Source of the DNA: JACVRW01 sp036519295
Lineage (GTDB): Bacteria > Actinomycetota > Thermoleophilia > Solirubrobacterales > Thermoleophilaceae
Assembly: GCA_036519295.1 (NCBI GenBank)
Contig: DATDLN010000024.1
Span: 1-64,000, forward strand
Direction: 5' to 3'
DNA: 64,000 nt
A program made the position numbers and the translations under genes. Below are positions 52,394-61,658 of the stretch, piece by piece. Positions within the stretch are counted from its first letter, which is position 1. Every line of letters begins with the position of its first letter. A model generated the notes under the pieces. The model made no database searches and was not told the origin of the DNA. It saw nothing but the letters and a program-made list of their open reading frames with translations.

Positions 52394-54070
52394 TCACCGC
52401 CTGGCGCGCCACGCGGCGAGCGCCGCCGCGCCGCCGAGGCCCACGGCGGCGACCGCACCCGCGCGCGCGACGCGTCGCCTGCTTTGACGCGTGATCATCT
52501 GCGCCGCCAGACGTCCCGATATCGCATTCACGCCCGCCCCCGGCCAGGTGCCGGCGCCCACCATCCAGAGGCGGTCCACCGGGGTTCTGTAACTCGACCA
52601 GCCCGGCACGGGCCGGAAGAGCAGGTTCTGCGAGAGGTGGTGGCTGCCGCCCACGCTGTCGCCGCCCACCAGGTTCGGGTTGTGGCGCTCGAGATCGTCC
52701 GGGCCGAGGACGGTCCAGTCGAGGAGGCGGTCTCGCGTGCCCGGCGCGTACCGCTCCAGCTTGTCGAGCACCCGCTCCGCGACCGGTTGTTTCGCATCCT
52801 CCCAGCGGCGCGCCTCGATCGAGCCCGCGGCGTCCCCGTCGATCCGCGACGGGACCATCCGCACCTGGACCCACAGCACGTGTCCGCCGGCGGGCGCACG
52901 GCTCGGATCGACTGCCGTCGTCTGCCCCACGACCAGGGTCGGGCTCGAGGGCAGGAGTCCGGCCAGCGCCTCGGCGTAGGTGCGCGCCATGTCGTCCACG
53001 TAGGGGGCCACGTGCACGTAGCCGAACTCGTGGAGGTCCTCGCCGGCCGCCCATGCCAGCGGGTCGGAGAGCGCGGCGTGGATCATCATCGTCCCGGGCC
53101 CGTAGGCGTACCGGGCCACGCGGCGCCGAAATCCGTCCGGCAGCGATTCGGGCGGCACCATCCCAGCGAACAGCACGCCGGGGGTGAGGTTCGCCACCAC
53201 CGCCCTGCTCGCCTCGACCCGCTCGCCCGACACGAGATCGATCGCGGTCGCGCGCCCGTCGTCGACGGTCACGCGCCGGACCGGCGAGGAGGTCCGCACC
53301 TCGCCGCCCGCCTCTCGCACGATTCCGGCCAGCGCCTCGGGCAGCCGCCCGGCGCCGCCCTCCACCACGGACATGCCGTTCCGCATGTCGGTGAAGAGCT
53401 CGAGGAACGGGAACAGGGCGCCCATCGCCACGTCGGGGCCGAAGTCGAGGTGCATCCCCCAGGACGCCACCAGCGCCTTCGCCTCCGGGGTCGCGAAGAA
53501 GTCGTCACCTAGTGCCCGGGTGGAGCTCGCGACGAGCTGGGCGAGCTCGTCCAGCCCCTCGGCGCCCAGCGACCGACGCGCACGCGCAAGCTGTCGCAGC
53601 ACTTCGCGCGACGGCATGCGGGTGCCGTAGAGCTCGAACAGCACCGGGGCGAAGCGGTCGTACAGCGCTAGCAGGCGATCCCAGCCCGCCGCGTCGCCGG
53701 CGTCGTGGAGCTCCAGCAGCGCGCGCGTCCGGTCGGCGTCCTGGTGGACGCGGAGGCTTCGGCCGTCGGGGAACACGTTCGAGTACGGCCGATCGGTGGT
53801 TGCGAAGCGCAGGCCGTGACGGGCGAGGTCGTCGCCGAGCTCCGCGAAGGCGGGGGAGCCGAGGAACAGGTTCTGGTTGGTCGCGAACAGGTCGTGCACG
53901 AACCCGGGACGGGTGATCTCGCCGCTCGCGACGGCGCCGCCGACCCGCTCGTTCCGCTCCAGGACGAGCGTGCTCATCCCGGCCCGAGCGAGGTACACCG
54001 CCGCCACGAGGCCGTTGTGCCCGGCGCCGATCACGACGACGTCGTACCGGGGCGAGATGCTTGCACCCAT
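52394..54070 (-). CDS. Phytoene-desaturase-like FAD oxidoreductase 2
   Basis: 558 residues. VVVIGAGHNGLVAAVYLARA (FAD fold), VLERNERVGGAVASGE, and the FAD closing segment DRLWMVGAGTWPGAGVNAIS. The last 30 residues form a membrane-type helix followed by arginines (AGAVAAVGLGGAAALAAWRARR region), absent in copy 1. Divergent from the LLM-M20-FAH-M24 operon across site 4, so the two units probably share control. Confidence 0.86.
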   Translation of the reverse strand: MGASISPRYDVVVIGAGHNGLVAAVYLARAGMSTLVLERNERVGGAVASGEITRPGFVHDLFATNQNLFLGSPAFAELGDDLARHGLRFATTDRPYSNVFPDGRSLRVHQDADRTRALLELHDAGDAAGWDRLLALYDRFAPVLFELYGTRMPSREVLRQLARARRSLGAEGLDELAQLVASSTRALGDDFFATPEAKALVASWGMHLDFGPDVAMGALFPFLELFTDMRNGMSVVEGGAGRLPEALAGIVREAGGEVRTSSPVRRVTVDDGRATAIDLVSGERVEASRAVVANLTPGVLFAGMVPPESLPDGFRRRVARYAYGPGTMMIHAALSDPLAWAAGEDLHEFGYVHVAPYVDDMARTYAEALAGLLPSSPTLVVGQTTAVDPSRAPAGGHVLWVQVRMVPSRIDGDAAGSIEARRWEDAKQPVAERVLDKLERYAPGTRDRLLDWTVLGPDDLERHNPNLVGGDSVGGSHHLSQNLLFRPVPGWSSYRTPVDRLWMVGAGTWPGAGVNAISGRLAAQMITRQSRRRVARAGAVAAVGLGGAAALAAWRARR

Positions 54071-54076
54071 GCCGGT

Positions 54077-54092
54077 GATTTGATCAAATATC
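54077..54092. promoter_or_regulatory. TTTGATCAAATATC site 4, between divergent operons
   Basis: Plus strand reads GATTTGATCAAATATC; ATTTGATCAAAT is a perfect 12-base palindrome. Seven bases from the FAD oxidoreductase 2 start and 77 from the LLM 2 start. Best palindrome of the six. Confidence 0.72.
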
Positions 54093-54168
54093 CACGGCCG
54101 CTGCAGGGAGAAGGCCCGACGCCTGCGTGCGCGTGCTGCCGGCCACGAGAGAGAGGAGCATTAGGAGA

Positions 54169-55248
54169 GTGACCGTCCCCTTCCGAGTCGGCGTCATGCA
54201 GCTGACCATGGAGCCGCTGCCGGAGATTCTCCGGCATGCACGCGTGCTCGACGAGCAGGCCTTCGACACGATCTGGCTCGCCGAGGCCTATCCCTGGTGG
54301 CGCAAGCATCAGATGGAGGCGCGCTCCTCGACGGCGCTCTCCCCGCTCATCGGGTGGGAGACCGAGCGTCTCGCCGTCGGCTGGGGGATCATCTCGCCCT
54401 ACACGCGCCACCCGGTGCAGGTGGCGATGGAGGCGCGCGTGACTCAGGAGGCGCTGGGCGGGGGGCGCTTCTACCTCGGCTTCGGCGCCTCGAAGATCTT
54501 CATGAAGCACATCGGCGAGGGCGAGCGGGGGCCGGCGCGGCCCCGGACGGCGGTCAAGGAGGCGATCGAGATCGTCCGCGCCGTCCTCTCCGGCGACGAG
54601 CTCGACTACGACGGTAGGGAGTTCGCCGCTCACGTGCCGCGGCTCGCGGACGAGGCGGAGACCCCGCGGGAGGCGGTGCCGCTCTACGTGGCCGGCACGG
54701 GCCCGCGCATGCAGGAGCTGGCCGGGGAGGTCGGCGACGGACTGCTCACGCCCAGTATCACCACGCCCGCCTTCGTCCGCTACGCGCGCGAGAACCTGGC
54801 CAGGGGCGCGGAGCGATCGGGCCGCGATCCCGACGAGCTCGACCTGGGCTGCACGATCGTCGCAAGCGTCGACGAGGATCGCGATCGTGGCCGCGAGGGC
54901 GCGCGGGAGATCGCCGGGATGTACCTGGCGAACAAGGTGCAGAACATCCAGGCATCGGCCGACACGCTGCTCGACAAGGCCGAGCTCACGATGGACGAGA
55001 TCCGGCCGGTCGCCGAGGCGATGGAGCGCGGCGGCCGCCTCGCGGCGGCCGGCGCGGTGAGCGACGACATCCTCGACAAGTGCAAGCCGATCGCCGGCAC
55101 GCCGGAGGATTGCGTCGCCACGATCGAGGAGTACCGCGAGGCGGGCTGCACGCACGTCATGCTCGAGCTGTGGGGGGAGGACCGGGAAGAGCAGATCCGC
55201 CTCTTCGGCGAGCGGGTGCTTCCCGCCGTGAGGGCGGCCGTCGCATGA
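54169..55248 (+). CDS. LLM-class flavin-dependent oxidoreductase 2 (F420/FMN type)
   Basis: 359 residues from the GTG at 54169. PFRVGVMQLTMEPLPEILRH, FDTIWLAEAYPWW, SPYTRHPVQVAMEARVTQEA and GRFYLGFGASKIFMKHIGEG mark the luciferase-like barrel, closer to the F420-dependent tetrahydromethanopterin reductase group than LLM 1. Cofactor cannot be told by eye. First gene of an operon with M20, FAH and M24 proteins. Confidence 0.85.
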   Translation: MTVPFRVGVMQLTMEPLPEILRHARVLDEQAFDTIWLAEAYPWWRKHQMEARSSTALSPLIGWETERLAVGWGIISPYTRHPVQVAMEARVTQEALGGGRFYLGFGASKIFMKHIGEGERGPARPRTAVKEAIEIVRAVLSGDELDYDGREFAAHVPRLADEAETPREAVPLYVAGTGPRMQELAGEVGDGLLTPSITTPAFVRYARENLARGAERSGRDPDELDLGCTIVASVDEDRDRGREGAREIAGMYLANKVQNIQASADTLLDKAELTMDEIRPVAEAMERGGRLAAAGAVSDDILDKCKPIAGTPEDCVATIEEYREAGCTHVMLELWGEDREEQIRLFGERVLPAVRAAVA

Positions 55249-56492
55249 TCTCCGGCATCACGCCGGGCTCGCTGCTCCAGCACGTGAGCGAGGAGCGGCT
55301 CGTGGACACCGCCAGGGAGCTCGTGGACATCTCGAGTCCCACCGGCTACGAGCTCGAGATGGCGGAGCACATGCGAGCGCTGTTCGCGGAGCTGGGACTC
55401 TCGATCGCCTGGCAGGAGGTGGAGCAGGATCGGCCCAACGTGGTCGGCACGCTCGCCGGCGAGGGCGGCGGGCGGAGCGTCATGTTCAACGGGCACATGG
55501 ACACCTCGTACTCCGGCTCCGAGCCCCACCTTCGCGGTATCGGCTTCAGGCCGAGCGCAGTGGTGAAGGACGGCCGTGTCTGGGGGCTCGGCATCTCGAA
55601 CATGAAGGGTGCACTCGCCTGTTACCTCGAGGCGATCCGGGCTCTCATCGACTCGGGCCTGCGCCTCCGCGGCGACGTGACGATCGCCGCGGTGGTCGGC
55701 GAGATCGAGAAGACGCAGTGGGGGGAGGAGTTCCGGGGCCGTGACTACCGCGGCTACGCCGCCGGCAGCCGCCACCTCGTGACACACGGCGTGGTGCCCG
55801 ACATGTGCGTGCTGGGCGAGCCCACCGAGCAGCGCATCGTCCTCGGCCACTACGGCGCGATGTGGTGCCGCATCGGCGTGGCGGGGCCGTTCGTCCACAC
55901 GGCGTTCAGCGAAGGGCGGCTGCCCGAGAACTCGATCGTCCGCGCCCGGGAGGTGCTCGACAGCGTGCTCGAGTGGGTCCCCGACTGGGAGGAGCGCGCA
56001 AGCTACCGCGGCCTCCGCGGCGTGGTGAACGTGGGGGCCGTTCGCGGGGGCTTCCCCTGGAGGCTCTCGCGCACACCGGGGCGCACCGACCTGTTCCTGG
56101 ACGTGCGCGTGCCGCCGACGATGCCGATGCAGGACGCCCGCCGGGCGTTCGACGGGCTGGTCCGCGACGTTCGCCGCCGCCATCCGGACTGGGGGATCGA
56201 CTCGGACGTCTACGTGACCGCCCCCGGCGCCGAGATCTCCGAGGACCATCCCCTGGTCGAGGCGATCGATCGCGGCCACTCCACAGTCTTCGGCGCGCCG
56301 CCGGAGCGCGACGCGGTGCGCTGGTTCTCGGATGCCTCGGCGCTGACCCGCTACGGCGTGGCGACCGTCAACTACGGCACCTCGAGCGGCCTGCCGGGCC
56401 CAGAGGGCGAGAACCTCGACGTGGAGGGGCTGGTGCGGATCGCCAAGGTCTACGCGCTGGTCGCGGCCGACGTCTGCGGGGCGGCCGAATGA
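55245..56492 (+). CDS. M20-family hydrolase (ArgE/DapE/carboxypeptidase-like), with altered metal ligands
   Basis: 415 residues; ATGA overlap. FNGHMDTSYSG keeps the first His-Asp pair and VVGEIEKTQWGE the catalytic Glu region, and LGEPTEQRI the next acid. In the second motif GLGISNMKGAL, Asn stands where the bridging Asp (RGxxDMKG) is expected. The last motif, GPEGENLD, has no obvious His. So it may bind metal differently, or act on an unusual amide. Role in the pathway: probably opening of a cyclic or acyl amide. Confidence 0.8.
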   Translation: MISGITPGSLLQHVSEERLVDTARELVDISSPTGYELEMAEHMRALFAELGLSIAWQEVEQDRPNVVGTLAGEGGGRSVMFNGHMDTSYSGSEPHLRGIGFRPSAVVKDGRVWGLGISNMKGALACYLEAIRALIDSGLRLRGDVTIAAVVGEIEKTQWGEEFRGRDYRGYAAGSRHLVTHGVVPDMCVLGEPTEQRIVLGHYGAMWCRIGVAGPFVHTAFSEGRLPENSIVRAREVLDSVLEWVPDWEERASYRGLRGVVNVGAVRGGFPWRLSRTPGRTDLFLDVRVPPTMPMQDARRAFDGLVRDVRRRHPDWGIDSDVYVTAPGAEISEDHPLVEAIDRGHSTVFGAPPERDAVRWFSDASALTRYGVATVNYGTSSGLPGPEGENLDVEGLVRIAKVYALVAADVCGAAE

Positions 56493-57376
56493 AGCTGGCC
56501 ACGTTCGACACCCCCACGGGCGAGCGCCGCTGCGGCGTGGTGCGGGACGGGACCGTGACGCTGCTGGACGTCCCGGACCTGCGAGCGCTCTACCAGCGGG
56601 GCGACGCGCTCGTCCAGGCGGAGGCCGCCTCCGGGGAGGAGCTGGCGCTGGCCGACGTAACGCTGCGCGCCCCGATCGAGCCCAAGAAGTTCTTCCATAC
56701 GGCCGGCAACTTCCGCGAGCACGAGGAGGAGTCGAAGCAGGTCGACTGGTCCCACAAGATCGCGCCCTGGATCTTCTTCTTCCAGAACGTCGACGCGATC
56801 ATCGGGCCGGACGAGCCGGTCGTGTACCCGGAGCACCTCACCAGCGAGCTCGACTACGAGCTCGAGCTCGCCGTGGTGATCGCCAAGGCCGGCCGCGACT
56901 TCCGCCCGGAGGAGGCGCCGGACTACATCGGCGGCTACACGATCTTCAACGACATCACCGCCCGCGACATCCAGCGACGCGAGATGGAGTCGGGCGTCTT
57001 CAGCTTCTGCAAGGCGATCAACACGTTCTGCCCGCTCGGGCCCTGGATCGTGCTGCCGGACGAGCTGCCCGACGCACACGACCTCGCGATGGAGCTGCGC
57101 GTGAACGGCGAGCCATTCCAGCGCTCTCACTCGAGCCACATGGCCGTGACGATCCCCGAGATCCTCGCCCACTACTCGCCGATGGGGTACAGCGCGGGCG
57201 ACGTGCTCTCGACCGGCACGGTCTCCGGCGTTGCGGGCTTCCGCGAGGACGCCGGCGACTACTACCTGAAGCCCGGCGACGTGATCGAGGCGGAGATCGA
57301 GCGGATCGGCGTGCTGCGCAACCCGGTGATCTCGCGTCAGCAGGCGCGCGCGATGCCGGCGCCGGCCGTGGCGTAG
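56489..57376 (+). CDS. Fumarylacetoacetate-hydrolase-family protein
   Basis: 295 residues; ATGA overlap with M20. FFHTAGNFREHEEE, LTSELDYELELAVVI (metal Glu pair), GGYTIFNDITARDIQRRE (metal Asp), STGTVSGVAGF. Family members hydrolyse or decarboxylate 2-oxo acids, as in aromatic ring cleavage. Placed after the M20 and before the M24 genes. Confidence 0.88.
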   Translation: MKLATFDTPTGERRCGVVRDGTVTLLDVPDLRALYQRGDALVQAEAASGEELALADVTLRAPIEPKKFFHTAGNFREHEEESKQVDWSHKIAPWIFFFQNVDAIIGPDEPVVYPEHLTSELDYELELAVVIAKAGRDFRPEEAPDYIGGYTIFNDITARDIQRREMESGVFSFCKAINTFCPLGPWIVLPDELPDAHDLAMELRVNGEPFQRSHSSHMAVTIPEILAHYSPMGYSAGDVLSTGTVSGVAGFREDAGDYYLKPGDVIEAEIERIGVLRNPVISRQQARAMPAPAVA

Positions 57377-57380
57377 CGCC

Positions 57381-58553
57381 GTGGCCTGGCCGGTCGACGA
57401 GGTCAAGCTCGAACGGGTCCGGGCCCTGATGGTCGAGCGCGACCTCGAAGCGCTCGTGTGCCGGGCGCCGGACGACGTGCTCTACCTCAGCGACTACTGG
57501 TGCATGAAGGGCTACGACCACGTGATCTTCCCGCGTGAGGGGGAGCCCACGCTCGTGGTGATCGAGCCGCAGGAGGGGGACGCCCGCCGCACCGCCTGGA
57601 CCGACGACATCCGCCTGTTCAAGGGGTACGACCCCGCCGACCCGCGGCCGCCGCTGGTCCGCGCGCAGGAGCGGACGCTCGAGGTGCTCCGCGAGCGCGA
57701 CCTCACCGGGCGGATCGGGATCGAACGCACGAACGGGAGCCAGACCGCGGACCGGATGGTCGGCGAGCCGACCGTGTACACCGCCGATTGGTTCGCGGCG
57801 TTCGAGGGTGTGGCCCGTGAGGTGGCGGACGGCATGCCGGTGCTGGTCGAGGCGCGCGCGATCAAGACCGAGCAGGAGATCGAGCGCATGCGCATCGCCA
57901 ACGAGCTCGCCGCGCTCGCGATGGAGCACGTTGCGGACCGGATCAGGCCCGGCATGAAGGAGAGCGAGGTGGCGGCCATGTGGGAGGGCTACGTGCACGG
58001 GGAGGGGGTGGGGTTCGAGGGACGGGTCGAGATGGCGCGCGGCTTCTCGCTCGTCTGGTCGGGGCCCGGGATCGCCACCTTCACCGCCACGCGCGACCGG
58101 CCGGTGGTGAGGGACCAGCCGACCCTGTTCGAGATCTGGGTCTGCGTGGACGGCTACTGGTCGGACCTGACGAAGAACGTCTGCCCGGGGACGCTCGCGC
58201 CGGAGTACGTCGAGCTGCTCGAGCTGCTGCTGGAGGTCTACCGGCGCGCCATCGACCATCTGCGCCCCGGAGCGTCGATGGCCGAGCTCGACGTTCTCAT
58301 CCGCGCCGGCATCGCCGAGGGCGGCTACCCCGGCCAGCCGTCTCACCCGGTGGCGCACGGCGTGGGGGCGCGCGCCCACGAGCCGCCCTGGCCGCATCAG
58401 GCGGGCGGCGGTCAGCTTCGCGAGGGAATGGTGCTGGCTATCGAGCCCGGCGCCTACTGGGACGGCGGCGGCGGGTTGCGGCTCGAGGACAACTTCCTCA
58501 TCACCGCGGACGGAGCCGAGCGCCTGTGCCGTTACCCGGATGACTTCCGGTGA
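57381..58553 (+). CDS. M24/creatinase-family protein A
   Basis: 390 residues, GTG start four bases after the FAH stop. Pita-bread domain with His (AHGVGARAHEPP), Glu (AIEPGAYW) and Glu (LRLEDNFLI). GYWSDLTKNV keeps one metal Asp, but the first Asp position reads Glu (LFEIWVCV). N-terminal domain RVRALMVERDLEALVCRAPDDV. A hydrolase of the creatinase/Xaa-Pro type; substrate unknown. Confidence 0.86.
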   Translation: MAWPVDEVKLERVRALMVERDLEALVCRAPDDVLYLSDYWCMKGYDHVIFPREGEPTLVVIEPQEGDARRTAWTDDIRLFKGYDPADPRPPLVRAQERTLEVLRERDLTGRIGIERTNGSQTADRMVGEPTVYTADWFAAFEGVAREVADGMPVLVEARAIKTEQEIERMRIANELAALAMEHVADRIRPGMKESEVAAMWEGYVHGEGVGFEGRVEMARGFSLVWSGPGIATFTATRDRPVVRDQPTLFEIWVCVDGYWSDLTKNVCPGTLAPEYVELLELLLEVYRRAIDHLRPGASMAELDVLIRAGIAEGGYPGQPSHPVAHGVGARAHEPPWPHQAGGGQLREGMVLAIEPGAYWDGGGGLRLEDNFLITADGAERLCRYPDDFR

Positions 58554-58585
58554 GCGAGTTGCGGCCGTTGCAACGTCGCCGCAGG

Positions 58586-58599
58586 GTTGATCAACTATC
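58586..58599 (+). promoter_or_regulatory. TTGATCAACTATC site 5
   Basis: Plus strand GTTGATCAACTATCAATT; 38 bases before the first ketopantoate-reductase-like start (58637). GTTGATCAAC is a perfect 10-base palindrome. Confidence 0.68.
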
Positions 58600-58636
58600 A
58601 ATTCCTCGCCGATGATCGACCCGGAGCGCATCTGAG

Positions 58637-59584
58637 ATGGCAATCGAACGTGTCTGCGTGGTCGGCGCGGGCACCATCGGGAGCCTCTTCGCAGGCCATC
58701 TCGCGCGCGTGGCAGAGGTCACGGTGCTCACACGGCGGCACGCCCAGGCCGCCGCGCTGAACGAGTCCGGTCTGCAGGTGTCGGGCAAGAGCAAACTTCG
58801 CGCGCGCGTCACCGCGAGCCACGAGCCGGAGGGGATCGACGACGTGGACCTGGCGATCGTGGCCTGCAAGGCCGTGGACCTGCCGGGCACCGCCGAGCGG
58901 CTCGAGGGCCGCTTCCGGCGCGCGGCCGTCATGACCGTGCAGAACGGGCTGGGGGCGGAGGAGGTGGTACGGCTGCACGGCGAGTGGCCGCTGATCTCGG
59001 CCGTCACCTTCATGAGCGGAACCCGGCGCTCCGACACGCACGTCGAGTACGAGCTCGACACCGCCACATGGATGGGCCCCTACATGGGAGGAGGCCCGCC
59101 GTACGAGACGGTGCGGGAGCTCGAGAGCCTGCTGATCGCCGGCGGCCTGGAGGCCGAAGCGATGCCGGACCTGCGCCCGGCGCAGTGGTCGAAGCTGATC
59201 TTCAACTCCGCGGTGAACGGCGTGGCCGCGCTGACGGACCTGCCACACGTGCACGCGTTCGCCGAGGAGGAGGAGTTCGCCGACCTGGGGCATCTACTGC
59301 GCGGTCTCATCGACGAGGGCAAGGCGGTGGCCGCCGCCGCCGGCATCGAGCTGCACGACGATCCGTGGGAGATGAACGTGCGGGCGGTCACCCGCGGCGA
59401 GACGCAGCGCAGCGACTACGCCCACATCCCCTCGATGCTCGCCGACATTCGCGCCCATCGCCCGACCGAGGTCGACTACATCTCCGGGGCACTGGCCCGC
59501 GAGGGCGAGCGGCTCGGGGTGCCGGTCCCGCTGAACACGGCGATCTACCGACTGGTGAAGGCGCGGGAGGCGTCCTGGCGATGA
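58637..59584 (+). CDS. Ketopantoate-reductase-like dehydrogenase 1 (ApbA/PanE family)
   Basis: 315 residues. CVVGAGTIGSLFAGHLARVA is the NADP site; QNGLGAEEVVRLHG and KLIFNSAVNGVAAL (catalytic Lys region) are typical. ApbA/PanE enzymes reduce 2-oxo acids; paralogues in catabolic operons act on other substrates. Head of the KPR1-KPR2-M24-GntR operon. Confidence 0.87.
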   Translation: MAIERVCVVGAGTIGSLFAGHLARVAEVTVLTRRHAQAAALNESGLQVSGKSKLRARVTASHEPEGIDDVDLAIVACKAVDLPGTAERLEGRFRRAAVMTVQNGLGAEEVVRLHGEWPLISAVTFMSGTRRSDTHVEYELDTATWMGPYMGGGPPYETVRELESLLIAGGLEAEAMPDLRPAQWSKLIFNSAVNGVAALTDLPHVHAFAEEEEFADLGHLLRGLIDEGKAVAAAAGIELHDDPWEMNVRAVTRGETQRSDYAHIPSMLADIRAHRPTEVDYISGALAREGERLGVPVPLNTAIYRLVKAREASWR

Positions 59585-60501
59585 GGGTCTGCGTGGTGGG
59601 CTGCGGGGCGATCGGCAGCCTGTTCGCGGCGCACCTCGCGGATGTGGCCGAGGTGTGGGCCTACGACCTCCAGCGCGCCCATGTGGACGCGATCAACAAC
59701 GGCGGACTCCGGATCTCCGGCGTCAGCGACCTGGTGGCGAACGTGCGCGCCACCGCCGACCCGGCGGAGATCCCGCCCTGCGAGTACGGCATCGTCGCGA
59801 CGAAGAGCATGCACACGGAGAGCGCGATCGCGGCCACCGCTCCCGTGTTCGAGGACGCGGCGGTCTGCTCTGTGCAGAACGGCGTCGGGAACGAGGAGCT
59901 GATCGCACGGCACGTGTCGCGCGTGATCCGCGGGACCACATTCCCCGCGGGGCATCTGGTGGAGCCGGGTCACGTGGAGCAGGACACGGGCGGCAAGACC
60001 TGGATCGGGCCGTTCGAGCCGAAGCCGGCGGCGATGGAGGAGGTGGAGCGGCTCGCCGGGGCGCTCAGCGAGGGGGGGATGGAGACGATCGCGATGCCCG
60101 ACTCCCGCGGCGCCCAGTGGACAAAGCTGATCTTCAACGCCGCTTCCAACCCCGTCGGCGCGCTCACCGGGCTCCCTCATGGCTGGGCCTGCGAGCGGGC
60201 GGACATCCGGGAGCTGGTGCGCGGCCTGGTTGCTGAGGGCCGCGCGGTTGCGGACGCGCTCGGTGTGGAGCTCGACTCCGATCCCGACGAGCTCGTCGAC
60301 CATGCCACGCGGCTCGCCCACGACCACAAGGCCAGCATGCTCCAGGACGTGGAGGCGCGACGGCCGACGGAGGTGGACTTCCTGAACGGCGGGATCTCCC
60401 GCTTCGGGAGGGAGCAGGGCATCGAGACCCCGCTCAACGACGCGCTCTGGGCGCTGGTGAGGGGGCTCGAACACTCTTGGACCCGACAGGAGCAGCGATG
60501 A
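59581..60501 (+). CDS. Ketopantoate-reductase-like dehydrogenase 2 (ApbA/PanE family)
   Basis: 306 residues; ATGA overlap with copy 1. CVVGCGAIGSLFAAHLADVA, QNGVGNEELIARHV, KLIFNAASNPVGALTGLP. Two diverged copies in tandem suggest a two-subunit enzyme or two substrates. Confidence 0.87.
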   Translation: MRVCVVGCGAIGSLFAAHLADVAEVWAYDLQRAHVDAINNGGLRISGVSDLVANVRATADPAEIPPCEYGIVATKSMHTESAIAATAPVFEDAAVCSVQNGVGNEELIARHVSRVIRGTTFPAGHLVEPGHVEQDTGGKTWIGPFEPKPAAMEEVERLAGALSEGGMETIAMPDSRGAQWTKLIFNAASNPVGALTGLPHGWACERADIRELVRGLVAEGRAVADALGVELDSDPDELVDHATRLAHDHKASMLQDVEARRPTEVDFLNGGISRFGREQGIETPLNDALWALVRGLEHSWTRQEQR

Positions 60502-61658
60502 CCGACATCACTCACATCCCCAGCTCCGGCGAGATCGAGCGCCGCTATCGCAACATACGCGAGGCCGCGTCTTCGGCAAGCCTCGACGCGGTGCTCGTGT
60601 GCGGTAGCGAGTACACCGGCTTCGAGGGCGCCCTCACCTACACCTGCGGCTTCCGGCTGCTCCACCGCTACGCGTACGTGCTCATCCCGCTCGACGAGGA
60701 CCCCACCTGCGTCTTCCCCCAGGAGGCCGCCTGGGTGGGCGACCACAGCGAGACGTTCGTGGAGGACCGCGTGTTCGTGGACACTCCGGGCGCGTGGCTG
60801 CGCGACCGTTTTCGGGATAAGGGGATGCGCCGGGTCGGCGTCTACGGGATGGACTTCGCGATGTCCGTGCGCGACTACCGCGCGCTGGCGGACGGCGACG
60901 CCGAGCTCGTCCGCTTCGACGAGGAGTTCGACCACGCCCGCGCCGTGAAGAGCGAGGAGGAACTGCGCTCGGTGCGCGACAGCATGGCCGTCAACGAGGC
61001 GGGCTTCTGGGCCGTGCTCGAGGCCTACGAGCCGGGCCGCACCGAGGCCGAGCTCATGGCCGAGGCGGAGCGCGCCTTCGCCGCTCGGGGCACCACGCGA
61101 CTGACGATGGACATGGTGCTTTCGGGCCCCGGCGGCGCCATGACGCCGGAGATGCGCCACCCGGACCCGCGCCGCCCCATCGAGTCGACCGACCTGCTGC
61201 TCTACGGGCTCGAGGTGGCCGGCCCCGGGGGCCACTGGGTCGAGTTCTCGCGCCCCATCTGCGCCGGCCCGCTGGCCGCCGACACGCAGACGCTCCTCGA
61301 CGCCTACCGCGAGTATCACGAGGTGGCCCGGGCGGGGCTGCGCGACGGCGCCTCCGCGCAGGACGTGCACCGCGCAGTGGCGAGGCCCTTCACGGTGCGC
61401 GGCTACCGCCTCGGTCACGTGACGGGCCACTCGATCGGGATGACCATGATCGAGCTGCCGCGCGTGGGGGAGGGGGCGGACGTCGCACTGCGGCAGGGCA
61501 TGGTGCTCTCGATGCACCCGCACGCCTACAACGAGGAGCGCACCGCCTGCCTCTACATGCAGGACACCTGGCTGGTGGGAGCGGAAGAGGGAGAGCCGCT
61601 TTCGCGGGTCCCCGTGCAGGTGTTCGATGGGTCCGAGGTCGGATCGGGGGTGGCCTGA
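60498..61658 (+). CDS. Creatinase-like M24-family protein B
   Basis: 386 residues from the ATG at 60498, which overlaps the KPR2 stop and follows CAGGAGCAGCG. The catalytic His region is GHVTGHSIGMTMIELPRV. The usual metal ligands are altered: YGLEVAGPGGHWVEFSRP replaces the two Asp segments, and SMHPHAYNEERTA replaces the Glu. That fits a metal-free creatinase-type hydrolase rather than a peptidase. Stop overlaps the GntR start (TGATG). Confidence 0.85.
   Translation: MTDITHIPSSGEIERRYRNIREAASSASLDAVLVCGSEYTGFEGALTYTCGFRLLHRYAYVLIPLDEDPTCVFPQEAAWVGDHSETFVEDRVFVDTPGAWLRDRFRDKGMRRVGVYGMDFAMSVRDYRALADGDAELVRFDEEFDHARAVKSEEELRSVRDSMAVNEAGFWAVLEAYEPGRTEAELMAEAERAFAARGTTRLTMDMVLSGPGGAMTPEMRHPDPRRPIESTDLLLYGLEVAGPGGHWVEFSRPICAGPLAADTQTLLDAYREYHEVARAGLRDGASAQDVHRAVARPFTVRGYRLGHVTGHSIGMTMIELPRVGEGADVALRQGMVLSMHPHAYNEERTACLYMQDTWLVGAEEGEPLSRVPVQVFDGSEVGSGVA

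Noticed and set aside
46658..54070. Carotenoid biosynthesis based on phytoene-desaturase similarity
   Set aside because: No phytoene synthase, cyclase or prenyl transferase gene is near, and both genes sit in a catabolic region with shared operator-like sites.
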